The notes under the pieces are model-generated. The model searched no databases, was not told the origin of the DNA, and worked only from the letters and a program-made list of their open reading frames with translations. The position numbers and the translations under genes are program-made. From Roseovarius sp. THAF9 (GTDB taxonomy: Bacteria > Pseudomonadota > Alphaproteobacteria > Rhodobacterales > Rhodobacteraceae), in NCBI RefSeq assembly GCF_009363715.1, contig NZ_CP045404.1, positions 3,874,001 through 3,938,000 on the forward strand: a stretch of DNA of 64,000 nt, read 5' to 3'. Of the stretch, positions 9,811-19,235 are shown one piece after another (within the stretch, counting starts at the first letter, position 1; each line of letters begins with the position of its first letter).

Positions 9811-10719
9811 ATGACAGAGCATCAGACGACACATCAGGCGGAAGAGGATGCGCGGAACGAAGAGATCCTGATCTGGCTGAACGGGCGGATTGTGCCGAAG
9901 GCGGAGGCGGTCGTCAGTGTCTATGACAGCGGGTTCATGCTGGGTGATGGAGTTTGGGAAGGTTTGCGGCTGTATGACGGGAGGTGGGCCTTTGTTGAGG
10001 AGCATCTTGATCGCCTGTTCGAGGCGGCGAAGGCGATCGACCTTGATATAGGTCTGTCGCGCGAGGAGGTGTTGCAGGCGCTTCTGGATACGCAGAAAGC
10101 CAACGAGATGACGAGCGACGCGCACGCACGCCTGATGGTCACGCGCGGTATCAAGACACGACCGTTCCAGCATCCCAGCCTTTCGCGGCAGGGGCCGACG
10201 ATTACGATCATCATGGAGCATTCGCGTCCCAAGATCGCGCGGCCCATACGATTGGCCACGGTGCCGCATCTCCGGGGCTTGCCGATGACGCAGGACCCGA
10301 AGCTCAACTCCCATTCCAAACTTAACTGCATCCTGGCCTGCATCGCGGCGGAAAAAGCGGGAGCGGACGAGGCGTTGATGCTGGATGTGCATGGCTTCGT
10401 GAACACCACTAATGCCTGCAATTTCTTTATCGTTCGTAAAGGGGCCGTTTGGACCTCGAACGGGGACTACTGCATGAACGGGATCACGCGGCAGAAAGTG
10501 ATCGACCTGTGCCGTAAAAACGACATTCCGGTTTACGAGCGGAATTACTCGCTGGTGGACACCTATGGCGCGGACGAAGCGTTTCTGACCGGCACGTTCG
10601 GCGCGCAGACACCGGTGAGCGAGATCGACGGGCGACCGATTGGCGACGGTGAGGCCGGGCCGGTGACGCGGCGAATCCAAGCGCTTTACGAGGATCTGAT
10701 TGCCAAGGAATGCGCCTGA
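9811..10719 (+). CDS. Class IV aminotransferase (branched-chain or D-amino-acid type)
   Basis: This 302-residue PLP enzyme belongs to fold type IV. Typical blocks are YDSGFMLGDGVWEGLRLYDG, the lysine region DPKLNSHSKLNCILA, EALMLDVHGFVNTTNACNFF and CMNGITRQKVIDLC. The overall pattern resembles branched-chain aminotransferases (IlvE-like), but D-amino-acid transaminase or aminodeoxychorismate lyase activity cannot be excluded. The stop overlaps the next start in TGATG, so the two genes are probably translated together. Confidence 0.85.
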   Translation: MTEHQTTHQAEEDARNEEILIWLNGRIVPKAEAVVSVYDSGFMLGDGVWEGLRLYDGRWAFVEEHLDRLFEAAKAIDLDIGLSREEVLQALLDTQKANEMTSDAHARLMVTRGIKTRPFQHPSLSRQGPTITIIMEHSRPKIARPIRLATVPHLRGLPMTQDPKLNSHSKLNCILACIAAEKAGADEALMLDVHGFVNTTNACNFFIVRKGAVWTSNGDYCMNGITRQKVIDLCRKNDIPVYERNYSLVDTYGADEAFLTGTFGAQTPVSEIDGRPIGDGEAGPVTRRIQALYEDLIAKECA

Positions 10720-11450
10720 TGCGGATCGCGATGTGGTCGGGGCCGCGCAATCTGTCGACGGCGATGATGTATTCGTTTGCGGCGCGAGGGGATTGTGCCG
10801 TGATCGATGAGCCGTTCTATGCGGCCTACCTGACGATGACGGGGCTGGAACACCCGATGCGGGATGAGATCATCGCCTCGCAGCCGAGCGACCCAGGCAA
10901 GGTGGTCGAAGGGCTGATGGGGCCTATCCCACGGGGAAAGCAGCACTTTTACCACAAGCACATGGCGCAGCATATGATTGACGGTATGCCGCGCGACTGG
11001 ATCAGGGACGTGGTGAACGTGTTCCTGATCCGGCATCCGGCGCGGGTGGTGGCGAGTTTCTCGGCCAAGTACGAAAAGCCCACGCTCGACGATATCGGCT
11101 TTCGCCAGCAGGCAGAGCTGTTCGAGCTGGTCAAGGCGCTGGGCGGCGACCCGGTGGTGATCGACAGTGCCGATATCCGGCGTGATCCAGAGGGTCATTT
11201 GCGGAGCCTTTGTGAGCGGATCGGGCTGGACTGGACGCCGGACATGCTGCGCTGGCCCAAGGGCGGACATGCGGATGATGGTGTCTGGGCCAGTCACTGG
11301 TATGGGGCGGTACATGGCTCGACCGGGTTCGCGCAGGCGGAGGGTGATGTGCCGGAATTGACCGGGTGGAAAGCGGATTTATCCGCCGCCGCGATGCCCT
11401 ATTACGAGGCGTTGCGCGGGGAAGAGGTTAAAGCACCGTTACAGGGTTAA
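10719..11450 (+). CDS. Sulfotransferase-like protein
   Basis: This 243-residue protein begins MRIAMWSGPRNLSTAMMYSF. That resembles the 5'-PSB loop of sulfotransferase-fold proteins, with SGPRN-S in place of the P-loop-like motif. DVVNVFLIRHPARVVASF is like the 3'-phosphate-binding region, which supports a PAPS-binding or related fold. The donor and acceptor are unknown; homologues next to branched-chain-type aminotransferases are usually annotated only as sulfotransferase family. The ATG at 10719 overlaps the aminotransferase stop by one base; an upstream ATG at 10710 is less likely. Confidence 0.75.
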   Translation: MRIAMWSGPRNLSTAMMYSFAARGDCAVIDEPFYAAYLTMTGLEHPMRDEIIASQPSDPGKVVEGLMGPIPRGKQHFYHKHMAQHMIDGMPRDWIRDVVNVFLIRHPARVVASFSAKYEKPTLDDIGFRQQAELFELVKALGGDPVVIDSADIRRDPEGHLRSLCERIGLDWTPDMLRWPKGGHADDGVWASHWYGAVHGSTGFAQAEGDVPELTGWKADLSAAAMPYYEALRGEEVKAPLQG

Positions 11451-11581
11451 TGGCCGAATCAGAGCCTGAAATGGCACGTCGGTATCGCATCGGTATTTCA
11501 GTGGTATTCCGACGGTGCCAGTTTTGCCGGGCTCCGTGGTGAACGGGCCGAACTTTTGTCGGCCCGACTGGGCTGCCTTGC

Positions 11582-12808
11582 TTAACCTTTCAGACGCCGG
11601 TTGCGCGCGGCGAGCAATTTCAGGCGCAGGGCGTTCAGTTGGATGAAACCAGCGGCGTCTTTCTGGTCGTAGGCGCCGGCGTCTTCCTCGAAGGTCACGT
11701 GGGCCTCGGAATAAAGCGAGTGATCCGACCAGCGGCCGACGCAAGTGGCCGACCCCTTGTAGAGTTTCAGCCTAACCATGCCGGTGACGTGTTCCTGGCT
11801 CTTGTCGATGGCGGCTTGCAGCATCTCGCGCTCGGGGCTGTACCAGAAGCCGTTGTAGATGAGTTCGGCGTAGCGGGGCATCAGGCTGTCTTTGAGGTGG
11901 CCCGCGCCGCTGTCGAGGGTGATCTGTTCGATGCCGCGATGCGCCTCGAGCAGGACGGTGCCGCCGGGGGTCTCGTAGATGCCGCGAGATTTCATGCCGA
12001 CAAAGCGGTTTTCCACGAAATCGAGACGGCCAATGCCGTGCTTGCCGCCCAGCTCGTTCAGCTTGGTCAGGATCGTGGCGGGCGACATCGCCTCGCCGTT
12101 GATCGAGACGGCGTCGCCTTTTTCGAACCCGATCTCGACGAGTTCGGGGACGTCTGGCGCATCCTCGGGATTGGTGGTGCGCTGGTAGACATAATCGGGT
12201 GCGGGCTCAGCCGGGTCTTCCAGCACTTTTCCCTCGGACGAGGTGTGCAGGAGGTTGGCGTCGACGCTGAATGGGGCCTCGCCGCGTTTGTCCTTGGCGA
12301 TGGGGATCTGGTTCTTCTCGGCGAACTCGATCAGGCGCGTCCGCGAGGTTAGGTCCCATTCCCGCCAGGGCGCGATGACCTTGATATCGGGGTTGAGCGC
12401 GTAGGCGGCGAGTTCGAACCGGACCTGGTCATTGCCCTTGCCGGTGGCACCGTGGGCAATGGCATCGGCGCCGGTCTCGGCGGCGATTTCGACGAGGCGC
12501 TTGGAAATGAGCGGGCGGGCGATGGAGGTGCCGAGCAGGTACTGGCCCTCGTAAAGCGCGTTGGCGCGGAACATCGGGAAGACGAAGTCGCGGACGAACT
12601 CTTCGCGGATATCCTCGATATAGATGTTGTCGGGGTTGATACCGAGCAGTTCGGCCTTCTTGCGGGCCGGATCGAGCTCTTCGCCCTGGCCGAGATCGGC
12701 GGTGAAGGTTACGACCTCGCAGCCATATTCGGTTTGCAGCCACTTGAGGATGATCGACGTATCGAGGCCGCCGGAATAGGCCAGCACGACTTTCTTGGGC
12801 GCGGACAT
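11582..12808 (-). CDS. argG: Argininosuccinate synthase
   Basis: This 408-residue enzyme joins citrulline and aspartate with ATP in arginine synthesis. The PP-loop [15 protein letters not shown] is at the N-terminus. [31 protein letters not shown] and [15 protein letters not shown] are family blocks. The ATG at 12808 has an AAAGGGG ribosome-binding site at good distance, whereas an upstream ATG would add six residues. It converges with the sulfotransferase-like gene and is divergent from ilvA, 107 bp away. Confidence 0.97.
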   Translation of the reverse strand: MSAPKKVVLAYSGGLDTSIILKWLQTEYGCEVVTFTADLGQGEELDPARKKAELLGINPDNIYIEDIREEFVRDFVFPMFRANALYEGQYLLGTSIARPLISKRLVEIAAETGADAIAHGATGKGNDQVRFELAAYALNPDIKVIAPWREWDLTSRTRLIEFAEKNQIPIAKDKRGEAPFSVDANLLHTSSEGKVLEDPAEPAPDYVYQRTTNPEDAPDVPELVEIGFEKGDAVSINGEAMSPATILTKLNELGGKHGIGRLDFVENRFVGMKSRGIYETPGGTVLLEAHRGIEQITLDSGAGHLKDSLMPRYAELIYNGFWYSPEREMLQAAIDKSQEHVTGMVRLKLYKGSATCVGRWSDHSLYSEAHVTFEEDAGAYDQKDAAGFIQLNALRLKLLAARNRRLKG

Positions 12809-12915
12809 CTTGGTACCCCTTTGCATGATGTTGCAGGGGCGATTACCGGGTTTTCACAGGCGGGGCAAGGCGGCGGAGGCTTGTCACGCGGGCCGCGATG
12901 GGCGAAGGACGAGGC

Positions 12916-14151
12916 ATGAGCGATTTCAGAACCCAAGCCCGGGCTGCAGAGGCCGAAATGCGCGCCGTCTTCGAGCCGACGCCGTTGCAGCGCAATGCGC
13001 ACCTGTCCGACAAGTACGGCGCGGAGGTGTACCTGAAGCGCGAGGATCTGAGCCCGGTGCGGAGTTACAAGCTGCGCGGGGCGTTCAACGCGATGCGCAA
13101 GGTGATGGCTGCGGGCGAGGATGCGCCGGTGTTCGTTTGTGCCAGTGCCGGGAACCATGCGCAGGGCGTGGCCTTCATGTGCCGGTATTTCGGAGTGAAG
13201 GGCGTGATCTTCATGCCGGTGACGACGCCGCAGCAGAAGATCGGGCAGACGCGCAAGTTTGGCGGCGATGCAGTAACGATCCGCATGGTTGGAGACTATT
13301 TCGACGATACGCTGGCACAGGCGCAGGGCTATTGCAGCGATGTGGGCGGGTATTTCCTGTCGCCCTTCGATGATGAGGACGTGATCGAAGGGCAAGCCTC
13401 GGTCGCGGTGGAGATCGAGGCACAGCTTGGCGCGGTGCCGGACCGGATCGTGCTGCCGGTGGGTGGCGGCGGGCTGTCGTCGGGCGTACGCAGTTACTTC
13501 GGGCCGGAGGCGAACATGGTGTTCGTGGAGCCGGTGGGCGGGGCCTGCCTTGCCGCTGCATTGGAAGCCAAAGAGCCGGTACGGTTGAACCATGTGAATA
13601 CCTTTGCCGACGGGGCGGCGGTGGCGCAGATCGGGGCACGGACGTTTGCGCGGTTGCGCGATGTCGATCCCGCGAGCGTTCTGGCCGTGGCCGAGGATCG
13701 GGTCTGCACCACGATGCTGGAAATGCTGAACATCGAGGGCATGGTGCTGGAACCGGCAGGCGCGCTGGCGGTGGATGCGTTGAAGGATCTCGACATCAGC
13801 CCGGGCGAGACGATCGTTTGCGTGACTTCGGGCGGGAATTTCGATTTCGAGCGGCTACCGGAAGTGAAAGAGCGGGCGCAGCGGTTCGCGGGGCTGAAGA
13901 AATACTTTGTTCTGCGGATGCCGCAGCGACCCGGGGCGTTGAAGGATTTCCTGACGATCCTTGGCCCGGACGACGATATTGCGCGGTTCGAGTATTTGAA
14001 GAAATCGGCGCGCAACTTTGGCTCGGTCCTGATCGGGATCGAGACGAACGATGCCGCGAATTTCGAGCGGATCGAGGCAGAGATGACCGCAGGCGGGTTC
14101 GAGCACCGCGATATCACCAATGACCAGATCCTGGCGGAATTCCTAATCTGA
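12916..14151 (+). CDS. ilvA: Threonine ammonia-lyase (threonine dehydratase)
   Basis: This 411-residue PLP enzyme deaminates threonine to 2-oxobutanoate, the first step to isoleucine. The PLP lysine sits in SPVRSYKLRGAFNAMRK and the phosphate-binding glycine loop is PVGGGGLSSGV. The C-terminal 85 or so residues (from KKYFVLRMPQRPGALKDFL) form an ACT-like regulatory domain, so allosteric control by isoleucine is likely. The ATG at 12916 follows GAGG. It converges with the Hpt gene, overlapping by 9 bp. Confidence 0.94.
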   Translation: MSDFRTQARAAEAEMRAVFEPTPLQRNAHLSDKYGAEVYLKREDLSPVRSYKLRGAFNAMRKVMAAGEDAPVFVCASAGNHAQGVAFMCRYFGVKGVIFMPVTTPQQKIGQTRKFGGDAVTIRMVGDYFDDTLAQAQGYCSDVGGYFLSPFDDEDVIEGQASVAVEIEAQLGAVPDRIVLPVGGGGLSSGVRSYFGPEANMVFVEPVGGACLAAALEAKEPVRLNHVNTFADGAAVAQIGARTFARLRDVDPASVLAVAEDRVCTTMLEMLNIEGMVLEPAGALAVDALKDLDISPGETIVCVTSGGNFDFERLPEVKERAQRFAGLKKYFVLRMPQRPGALKDFLTILGPDDDIARFEYLKKSARNFGSVLIGIETNDAANFERIEAEMTAGGFEHRDITNDQILAEFLI

Positions 14152-14475
14152 GGTGAGGTGCGGCAGCTCGCCCAGGAACTTGGTCTTGGAAGAGGTGTAG
14201 GTCTCGACGATATGGGCGAGGTCGATATCCGTGGCGTCGCCGCGGGCGGCCGTGAGTTCGCCATCCTTGCAGAGTTTGGAAAAATCGTCGAAGCCGAGGT
14301 TGAGCGCGCTGCCCTTGAGGAAATGCAGCTTGGCCTCGAGCGTTTCGGGGGCCGGGTTGGCGCGAAGTTCGGCGATCTCCTCCTCGACCTCCTCAAGGAA
14401 GATCTCGACCACTTCGTCGAAATCCTCGGCCCCGATTTCGTCGCGCAGTTGGGTCACACGGTTCCAATCGATCAT
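14143..14475 (-). CDS. Hpt-domain phosphotransfer protein
   Basis: This 110-residue protein consists of one histidine phosphotransfer domain. The phospho-acceptor is in KLHFLKGSALNLGF, the standard H-x-(L/F)-KG-(S/A)-x-x-x-G pattern. A strong AAAGGAGG ribosome-binding site precedes the ATG. It lies back to back with a response-regulator/phosphatase gene (106 bp between starts), so it may pass phosphate to that receiver domain. This pairing is inferred from position only. Its sensor kinase is not in the window. Confidence 0.88.
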   Translation of the reverse strand: MIDWNRVTQLRDEIGAEDFDEVVEIFLEEVEEEIAELRANPAPETLEAKLHFLKGSALNLGFDDFSKLCKDGELTAARGDATDIDLAHIVETYTSSKTKFLGELPHLTSD

Positions 14476-14580
14476 GGTATCCTCCTTTGCCCCGGACGCT
14501 AGGCGCGGCGAATTAAGGGCGCGTGAAGGATGAGTGTGAATTAGACAGCATTTTACGCTTCACATGGCATTAAGAGGCGC

Positions 14581-15891
14581 GTGGTTGCATATGGGCGAAA
14601 ACGCATAGGCAAGACCGTGTCGGCCCACCCCAGAAAGGCGATAGATCCGCCGCCCGATCAGATGAGCATACGCCGTGTGCTGGTTGTCGACGACAGCCGG
14701 TTGCAGCGGCGTATCATCAACGCGGCCCTGTCGCGACTGGGGCTGGATGTGGTCGAGGCGGGGTCGGGCACCGAGGCACTTGCCATTTGCGAAGCGGCGC
14801 CGCCGGACCTTGTGATCAGTGACTGGATGATGCCGGGGATGAACGGGCTGGAGCTGTGCCGCGCGTTCCGCGCGCTGGCGCGAGAGGATTACGGGTATTT
14901 CATCCTCGTCACCTCGAAAAGCGAGAAGGAAGAAGTGGCGCTGGGCCTGGATGCAGGGGCGGACGATTTCCTGACCAAGCCGATCAACCCCGGTGAGCTG
15001 CGCGCCCGGATCGCGGCGGGGGACCGGATCGTGCGGATGCAGCGGGAACTGAGCGAGAAAAATCGACTGGTGCGCGAAACGCTGGAAGAGCTGCAGGGTC
15101 TTTACGATTCGCTCGACAATGACCTGATCGAGGCGAAAAAGCTGCAACAGTCCTTGATCTCAGAGCGGTTCAGGGACCTTGGGCCGGCGCAGGTGTCGTT
15201 GCTGTTGCGCTCGGCGGCGCATGTGGGGGGCGACCTTGTTGGGGTCTTTCCGGTCAACGAGACGCGGATCGGCTTGTATGCAATCGACGTGTCGGGGCAT
15301 GGCGTGAGTTCGGCGCTGATGACCGCAAGGCTGGCGGGATACCTTTCGGCGACGTCACCTGAGCAGAACGTGGCGCTGGCGCATGGCCCGGACGGGTTTC
15401 TGCCTCGACCGCCCGACGAGGTACTGGCGGACCTGAACCACATGTTTTTGGGAGAAATAGAGACTGAATTGTACTTTACGATGTTGCTGGCAGATGCGGA
15501 TCTGGCGACCGGGCGCGTGACCATGGCACAGGCGGGGCATCCGTGCCCGGCCATCCAGCGCGCCGATGGGCGGGTCGAGATCGAAGGCCCCGGGGGATTG
15601 CCCGTCGGCCTGATCGACGGCGCAACCTATGAGCGGTTCGACGTGCAGCTTTATCCCGGTGATCGGTTGTTCCTGCATTCCGACGGGGTGGACGAATGCG
15701 CGGATGGCACGGGCACGCTGTTGGGCGAGGACGGGGTGCGCCGCATCCTGCAGGAGTTGCGGCAGACCGAAGGCATGGCGTTTCTGGAGTCTGTGATCTG
15801 GAAGCTGGCGGAATATGCCGGGCGCGACGATTTCGACGATGACGTGTCGGTGGCGTTGCTGGAGTTCAAGCCAGTCGGAAAAGCGCCCTGA
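14581..15891 (+). CDS. Response regulator with PP2C-type (SpoIIE/RsbU) serine phosphatase output
   Basis: The receiver domain starts at SIRRVLVVDDSRLQRR and has the phospho-Asp in DLVISDWMMPGMNGLEL and the conserved Lys in DDFLTKPINPGEL. A coiled linker (about 150-200) leads to a PP2C/SpoIIE domain with YAIDVSGHGVSSALMTARL, LFLHSDGVDECAD and GRDDFDDDVSVALLEF. Such proteins dephosphorylate an anti-sigma-factor antagonist in partner-switching systems; RbaY of Rhodobacter capsulatus has this architecture, and orthology is possible but unproven. The start is uncertain: GTG 14581, GTG 14617 or ATG 14662. No anti-sigma factor gene is adjacent. The end overlaps the following Nudix gene by 26 bp tail to tail. 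Confidence 0.88.
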   Translation: MVAYGRKRIGKTVSAHPRKAIDPPPDQMSIRRVLVVDDSRLQRRIINAALSRLGLDVVEAGSGTEALAICEAAPPDLVISDWMMPGMNGLELCRAFRALAREDYGYFILVTSKSEKEEVALGLDAGADDFLTKPINPGELRARIAAGDRIVRMQRELSEKNRLVRETLEELQGLYDSLDNDLIEAKKLQQSLISERFRDLGPAQVSLLLRSAAHVGGDLVGVFPVNETRIGLYAIDVSGHGVSSALMTARLAGYLSATSPEQNVALAHGPDGFLPRPPDEVLADLNHMFLGEIETELYFTMLLADADLATGRVTMAQAGHPCPAIQRADGRVEIEGPGGLPVGLIDGATYERFDVQLYPGDRLFLHSDGVDECADGTGTLLGEDGVRRILQELRQTEGMAFLESVIWKLAEYAGRDDFDDDVSVALLEFKPVGKAP

Positions 15892-16306
15892 CGAAGTGCC
15901 TGTCGCCGGGATTACCGACATGACGCGCGGCGGTTTCGGGATCGGCGAAAAAGGCGGTATGGCCCGGCTCGGACGGCGCAGAGAGCGGCCGGACAGGTTG
16001 GGCATGGTAGATGATGCAGATCTTGTCGGCCCAAAGGTCGTATTCCGGCATGTAGACGAAGCGCCGGAACGCCCCCAGCCGCCGGGGCGCGGCAACGCGC
16101 CAGCCGGTTTCCTCGAACACTTCGCGATGAAGGGCCTGCAGGGGCGATTCGCCGGGGTCGATGCCGCCGCCGGGTAGCTGCATCTCGGGCTTGGGCTCTT
16201 CCTGCCATGTCAGCAGGAGTTTTCCGTTGCGCGGCAGGATGGCGTAGGCGCCGGGGCGGGCGGTGTAGCGGATGTCGGGTCTTGGCGGCTTGCCGAAGCG
16301 TCGCAT
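15866..16306 (-). CDS. Nudix hydrolase
   Basis: This 146-residue protein has the Nudix box GGGIDPGESPLQALHREVFEETGW, given here in part: GGGIDPGE at its start and REVFEETG at its end. It opens with a Tyr- and Arg-rich segment, RYTARPGAYAILPRNGKLLL. The substrate is unknown; candidates are oxidised nucleotides or dinucleoside polyphosphates. The ATG at 16306 has an AAGGGGGG ribosome-binding site at good spacing. A longer frame extends upstream into hslO and is rejected. Divergent from hslO. Confidence 0.85.
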   Translation of the reverse strand: MRRFGKPPRPDIRYTARPGAYAILPRNGKLLLTWQEEPKPEMQLPGGGIDPGESPLQALHREVFEETGWRVAAPRRLGAFRRFVYMPEYDLWADKICIIYHAQPVRPLSAPSEPGHTAFFADPETAARHVGNPGDRHFVRALFRLA

Positions 16307-16318
16307 GGCGGGCCCCCC

Positions 16319-16346
16319 TTGGAGTATGCCTTGTTGCGCATATATA
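16319..16346 (+). promoter_or_regulatory. Putative sigma-70 promoter for hslO
   Basis: TTGGAG at 16319-16324 and TATATA at 16341-16346 are separated by 16 bp, in the 92-bp gap between the divergent Nudix and hslO starts. Prediction from consensus only; a heat-shock sigma factor could also act here. Confidence 0.35.
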
Positions 16347-16398
16347 GTCGCGATATGCCAAGAACGGGCGCCCAAGAAAACCCCCTTAAGGATACGCG

Positions 16399-17394
16399 AT
16401 GACACTCGGCCAGAAGATCGCCTGGGACGATACCGTCCTGCCATTTCAATTGGATCAATCGGACGTGCGCGGCCGCGTGGTGCGGCTGGACGGTGTGCTG
16501 GATGGTGTGCTGAAGCAGCATGACTATCCCGCACCGGTCGAGGCGCTGATCGCGGAAATGGCGCTGATGACGGCGCTGATCGGCCAGACGATCAAGCTGC
16601 GCTGGAAACTGTCATTGCAGGTACAGTCGCAAGGCCCGGTGCGGATGATCGCCACCGATTACTTTGCGCCGGAGGAAGAAGGCGAGGCCGCGTGGATCCG
16701 CGCCTATGCCAGTTTCGATCCAGATGGGATTACCGACGCGCCCGCGTTCGAGCAGCTGGGCGAGGGGTATTTCGCGGTGATTCTGGACCAAGGTCAGGAT
16801 ACCGCGCCTTATCAAGGGATCACGCCGATTGCGGGCGAGCGTCTTAGTGACTGTGCCGAGGCGTATTTCGCGCAGTCCGAACAACTGCCGACGCGGTTCG
16901 CGCTGAGCTATGGACGGTCGACCGAGCGCGATGGGCGCGAGCATTGGCGCGCCGGTGGCGTTTTGTTGCAGCTGATGCCCAAGGCGTCGCCCTTTGCCAC
17001 GGGAGGCGGCAGCGGCGAGGATGGGTTGTTGCAGGCCTCGGATATTTTGGACGAGGACAGCGAAGAGAACTGGAACCGGGTGAACACGCTGTTGGACACG
17101 GTGGAGGATCTTGAGCTGATCGGGCCTTCGGTGTCGTCCTCGGACCTGCTTGTGCGGCTGTTCCACGAGGAGGTGCCTCGGGTGTTCGACGTTCAGGCGG
17201 TGCGGTTTGGATGTACCTGCTCGGAGGAGAAGGTACGCAGTAGCCTGTCGATCTATTCGGCCAAGGACATCGCGACGATGACGACCGAAGAGGGCATCGT
17301 GACTGCCGATTGCCAATTCTGCGGGGCGCATTACGCGATGGATCCCAAGACGCTGGGGTTCGAGGCCGAAGCGCAAGACGGCGATGAAGAGTGA
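16399..17394 (+). CDS. hslO: Hsp33 redox-regulated chaperone
   Basis: This 331-residue holdase is activated by oxidation and unfolding of its C-terminal zinc centre. The four cysteines are visible as FGCTCSEEK and, 27 residues on, DCQFCGAHY (C-X-C ... C-X-X-C). The N-terminal chaperone core includes MALMTALIGQTIKLRWKLS. AAGGA precedes the ATG by 7 bp. The start of the next Nudix gene overlaps this stop by 11 bp, so the two are likely co-translated, and cca then overlaps the Nudix gene, forming a three-gene operon. Confidence 0.95.
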   Translation: MTLGQKIAWDDTVLPFQLDQSDVRGRVVRLDGVLDGVLKQHDYPAPVEALIAEMALMTALIGQTIKLRWKLSLQVQSQGPVRMIATDYFAPEEEGEAAWIRAYASFDPDGITDAPAFEQLGEGYFAVILDQGQDTAPYQGITPIAGERLSDCAEAYFAQSEQLPTRFALSYGRSTERDGREHWRAGGVLLQLMPKASPFATGGGSGEDGLLQASDILDEDSEENWNRVNTLLDTVEDLELIGPSVSSSDLLVRLFHEEVPRVFDVQAVRFGCTCSEEKVRSSLSIYSAKDIATMTTEEGIVTADCQFCGAHYAMDPKTLGFEAEAQDGDEE

Positions 17395-18001
17395 CCTTGT
17401 CGCGACCCTGCGCGCAGCGTTGCAGGGCGAAATGGCGCCCTCGTCGGATTACGACCTGAACCCGGACGTGGTTTTGCCGGAGGGGCGCAAACTGCGGCCC
17501 GCCGGGGTGCTGGTGCCGATCGAGGTGACGGAGGCGGGCGCAAGGCTGTGGCTGACCAAGCGGTCCTCGGCCTTGCAGCATCATCCGGGGCAGGTGGCCT
17601 TTCCCGGTGGCAAGCAGGAGGACGGCGACGCCGATATCGTGGCCGCCGCGCTGCGCGAGGCGCATGAGGAGATCGGGTTGGCACCGGACATGGTGGAGGT
17701 TCTGGGCACGTTGCCGCCGCATGAGACGGTGACGAGCTTCTACGTCACGCCGGTGATCGGGGTGATCTCGGGGCCGTTTTCGCCGGTGCCAGAGGCGGGC
17801 GAAGTGGAGGAAGTATTCTCGGTTCCGCTTGAGCATGTGTTGGAATTGACCCGGTTCAGGGTCGAATCCCGGCGCTGGCGCGGGACGCGGCGGCACTATT
17901 TCGCGGTGCCCTACGGGCCCTATTACATCTGGGGCGCGACTGCGCGGATGTTGCGCGCGATGGCCGAGGCTGTACGGTTGCAGCATGACGCTGACGGGTG
18001 A
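17384..18001 (+). CDS. CoA-pyrophosphatase-type Nudix hydrolase
   Basis: This 205-residue protein has LTKRSSALQHHPGQVAFPGG ahead of the Nudix catalytic region, which ends LREAHEEIGL. The LxxHxGQVAFPGGK block is the UPF0035/CoA signature of enzymes like E. coli NudL/YeaB and Nudt7/8, which split CoA and its derivatives to 3',5'-ADP and 4'-phosphopantetheine. Located between hslO (11-bp overlap) and cca (17-bp overlap). The activity is inferred from the motif. Confidence 0.88.
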   Translation: MKSDLVATLRAALQGEMAPSSDYDLNPDVVLPEGRKLRPAGVLVPIEVTEAGARLWLTKRSSALQHHPGQVAFPGGKQEDGDADIVAAALREAHEEIGLAPDMVEVLGTLPPHETVTSFYVTPVIGVISGPFSPVPEAGEVEEVFSVPLEHVLELTRFRVESRRWRGTRRHYFAVPYGPYYIWGATARMLRAMAEAVRLQHDADG

Positions 18002-19142
18002 CTGGATCGACGCGGGCGAGACGCAGGATGTGTGCCGGATGCTGGAGGCCGCCGGGCATAGGGCGTTGATGGTCGGCGGCTGCGTGCGCAACGCGCTGTT
18101 GGGCGTGGCGGTGAACGACATCGACATCAGCACGGATGCGCGCCCCGAAACCGTGGTCGCGCTGGCCAAGGCGGTAGGGATGAAGCCGGTGCCGACGGGT
18201 ATCGAGCATGGCACGGTGACGGTCGTCTGTCGGGGTGTGCCGTTCGAGGTAACCACCTTTCGCAAAGACGTGGAAACGGACGGGCGGCGGGCCGTGGTCG
18301 CCTTTGCCGATGACGTGGAAAGCGATGCGCGGCGGCGGGATTTCACGGTGAACGCCCTTTATGCGACGCGGGAGGGCGCGGTGATCGACCCGCTGGACGG
18401 GCTGCCCGATATTGAAGCGCGGCGCATCCGGTTCATCGACGATGCCGAGACGCGGATACGAGAGGATTACCTGCGTATCTTGCGGTTCTTTCGCTTTCAC
18501 GCGGTTTATGGCGACCCTGCCGAGGGGTTGGATCCTGACGGGCTGTCGGCCTGCGCGGCGCTGGCGGACGGGATCGACGGGTTGTCGAAAGAACGGATTG
18601 GGGCGGAGATGGGCAAGCTGCTGGCGGCGCGCGACCCTGCGCCGTCGGTTGCGGCGATGCGGCAGGCGGGGGTGCTGGCGCATGTTTTGCCAAGGGCAAA
18701 TGACCGGGCGCTGGCGCCGCTGGTGCATCTGGAAGAAATGCATGGGATCTCGCCCGACCCCGTGCGGCGACTGGCGGCGCTGGGCGGGAAAAGCCCGGTT
18801 GAGGCCTTGCGGCTGAGCCGGAAGGACGCGCGGCGGCTTGAGGTGTTGCACGATGGGGCCGCTGGCACGCAGACACCCGAGGCGCTGGGCTATTTCCACG
18901 GGTCGGAGATGGCGCGGGATATCGTGCTGTTGCGCGCCGCCCTGTTCGAGATGCCTGTTCCGCGTGATGCTTTCGCTGCCGCGGAGCTGGGCGCCAATGC
19001 GGTCTTTCCTGTCAGCGCGCAGGACCTGATGCCGACGCTGGAAGGCCCGGCATTGGGCAAGGCTCTGAAAACGCTGGAGGAGGCGTGGATCTCATCCGGC
19101 TTTACGCTCGACCGGCAGGCATTGCTACGCCTGGCGACATGA
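17985..19142 (+). CDS. cca: CCA tRNA nucleotidyltransferase / poly(A) polymerase family
   Basis: This 385-residue nucleotidyltransferase adds or repairs the tRNA 3' CCA end, or in some bacteria adds poly(A). The class II signature is ALMVGGCVRNALLGVAVNDI, then DISTDARPE with the catalytic aspartates. RRRDFTVNALY and REDYLRILRFFRFHA are the following head-domain motifs. In alphaproteobacteria the family member of this length is usually the CCA enzyme. The start lies 17 bp inside the preceding Nudix gene, indicating an operon. Confidence 0.9.
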   Translation: MTLTGDWIDAGETQDVCRMLEAAGHRALMVGGCVRNALLGVAVNDIDISTDARPETVVALAKAVGMKPVPTGIEHGTVTVVCRGVPFEVTTFRKDVETDGRRAVVAFADDVESDARRRDFTVNALYATREGAVIDPLDGLPDIEARRIRFIDDAETRIREDYLRILRFFRFHAVYGDPAEGLDPDGLSACAALADGIDGLSKERIGAEMGKLLAARDPAPSVAAMRQAGVLAHVLPRANDRALAPLVHLEEMHGISPDPVRRLAALGGKSPVEALRLSRKDARRLEVLHDGAAGTQTPEALGYFHGSEMARDIVLLRAALFEMPVPRDAFAAAELGANAVFPVSAQDLMPTLEGPALGKALKTLEEAWISSGFTLDRQALLRLAT

Positions 19143-19205
19143 AACGGTCATTTGACTTCGCCGTGGTTTGGCGGCATCTTTTACGCACCACATGGAGGTT
19201 GAGAC

Positions 19206-19235
19206 ATGTTTATCGGGGATTTTGAACGCTCATAA
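19206..19235 (+). other. Possible 9-codon leader ORF upstream of the ABC exporter
   Basis: A nine-residue frame (MFIGDFERS) ends with TAA and is preceded by GGAGG at 19195-19199, 6 bp from the ATG. This is a stronger ribosome-binding site than that of most genes nearby. It lies in the 170-bp gap between cca and the ABC transporter gene and is followed by GC-rich hairpin-forming sequence. It may be a translated leader peptide, or simply coincidence. Confidence 0.25.

Noticed and set aside
9067..10680. A 537-codon minus-strand frame across msrA and the aminotransferase
   Set aside because: It has an Arg/His-rich composition without family motifs and covers two well-supported genes.
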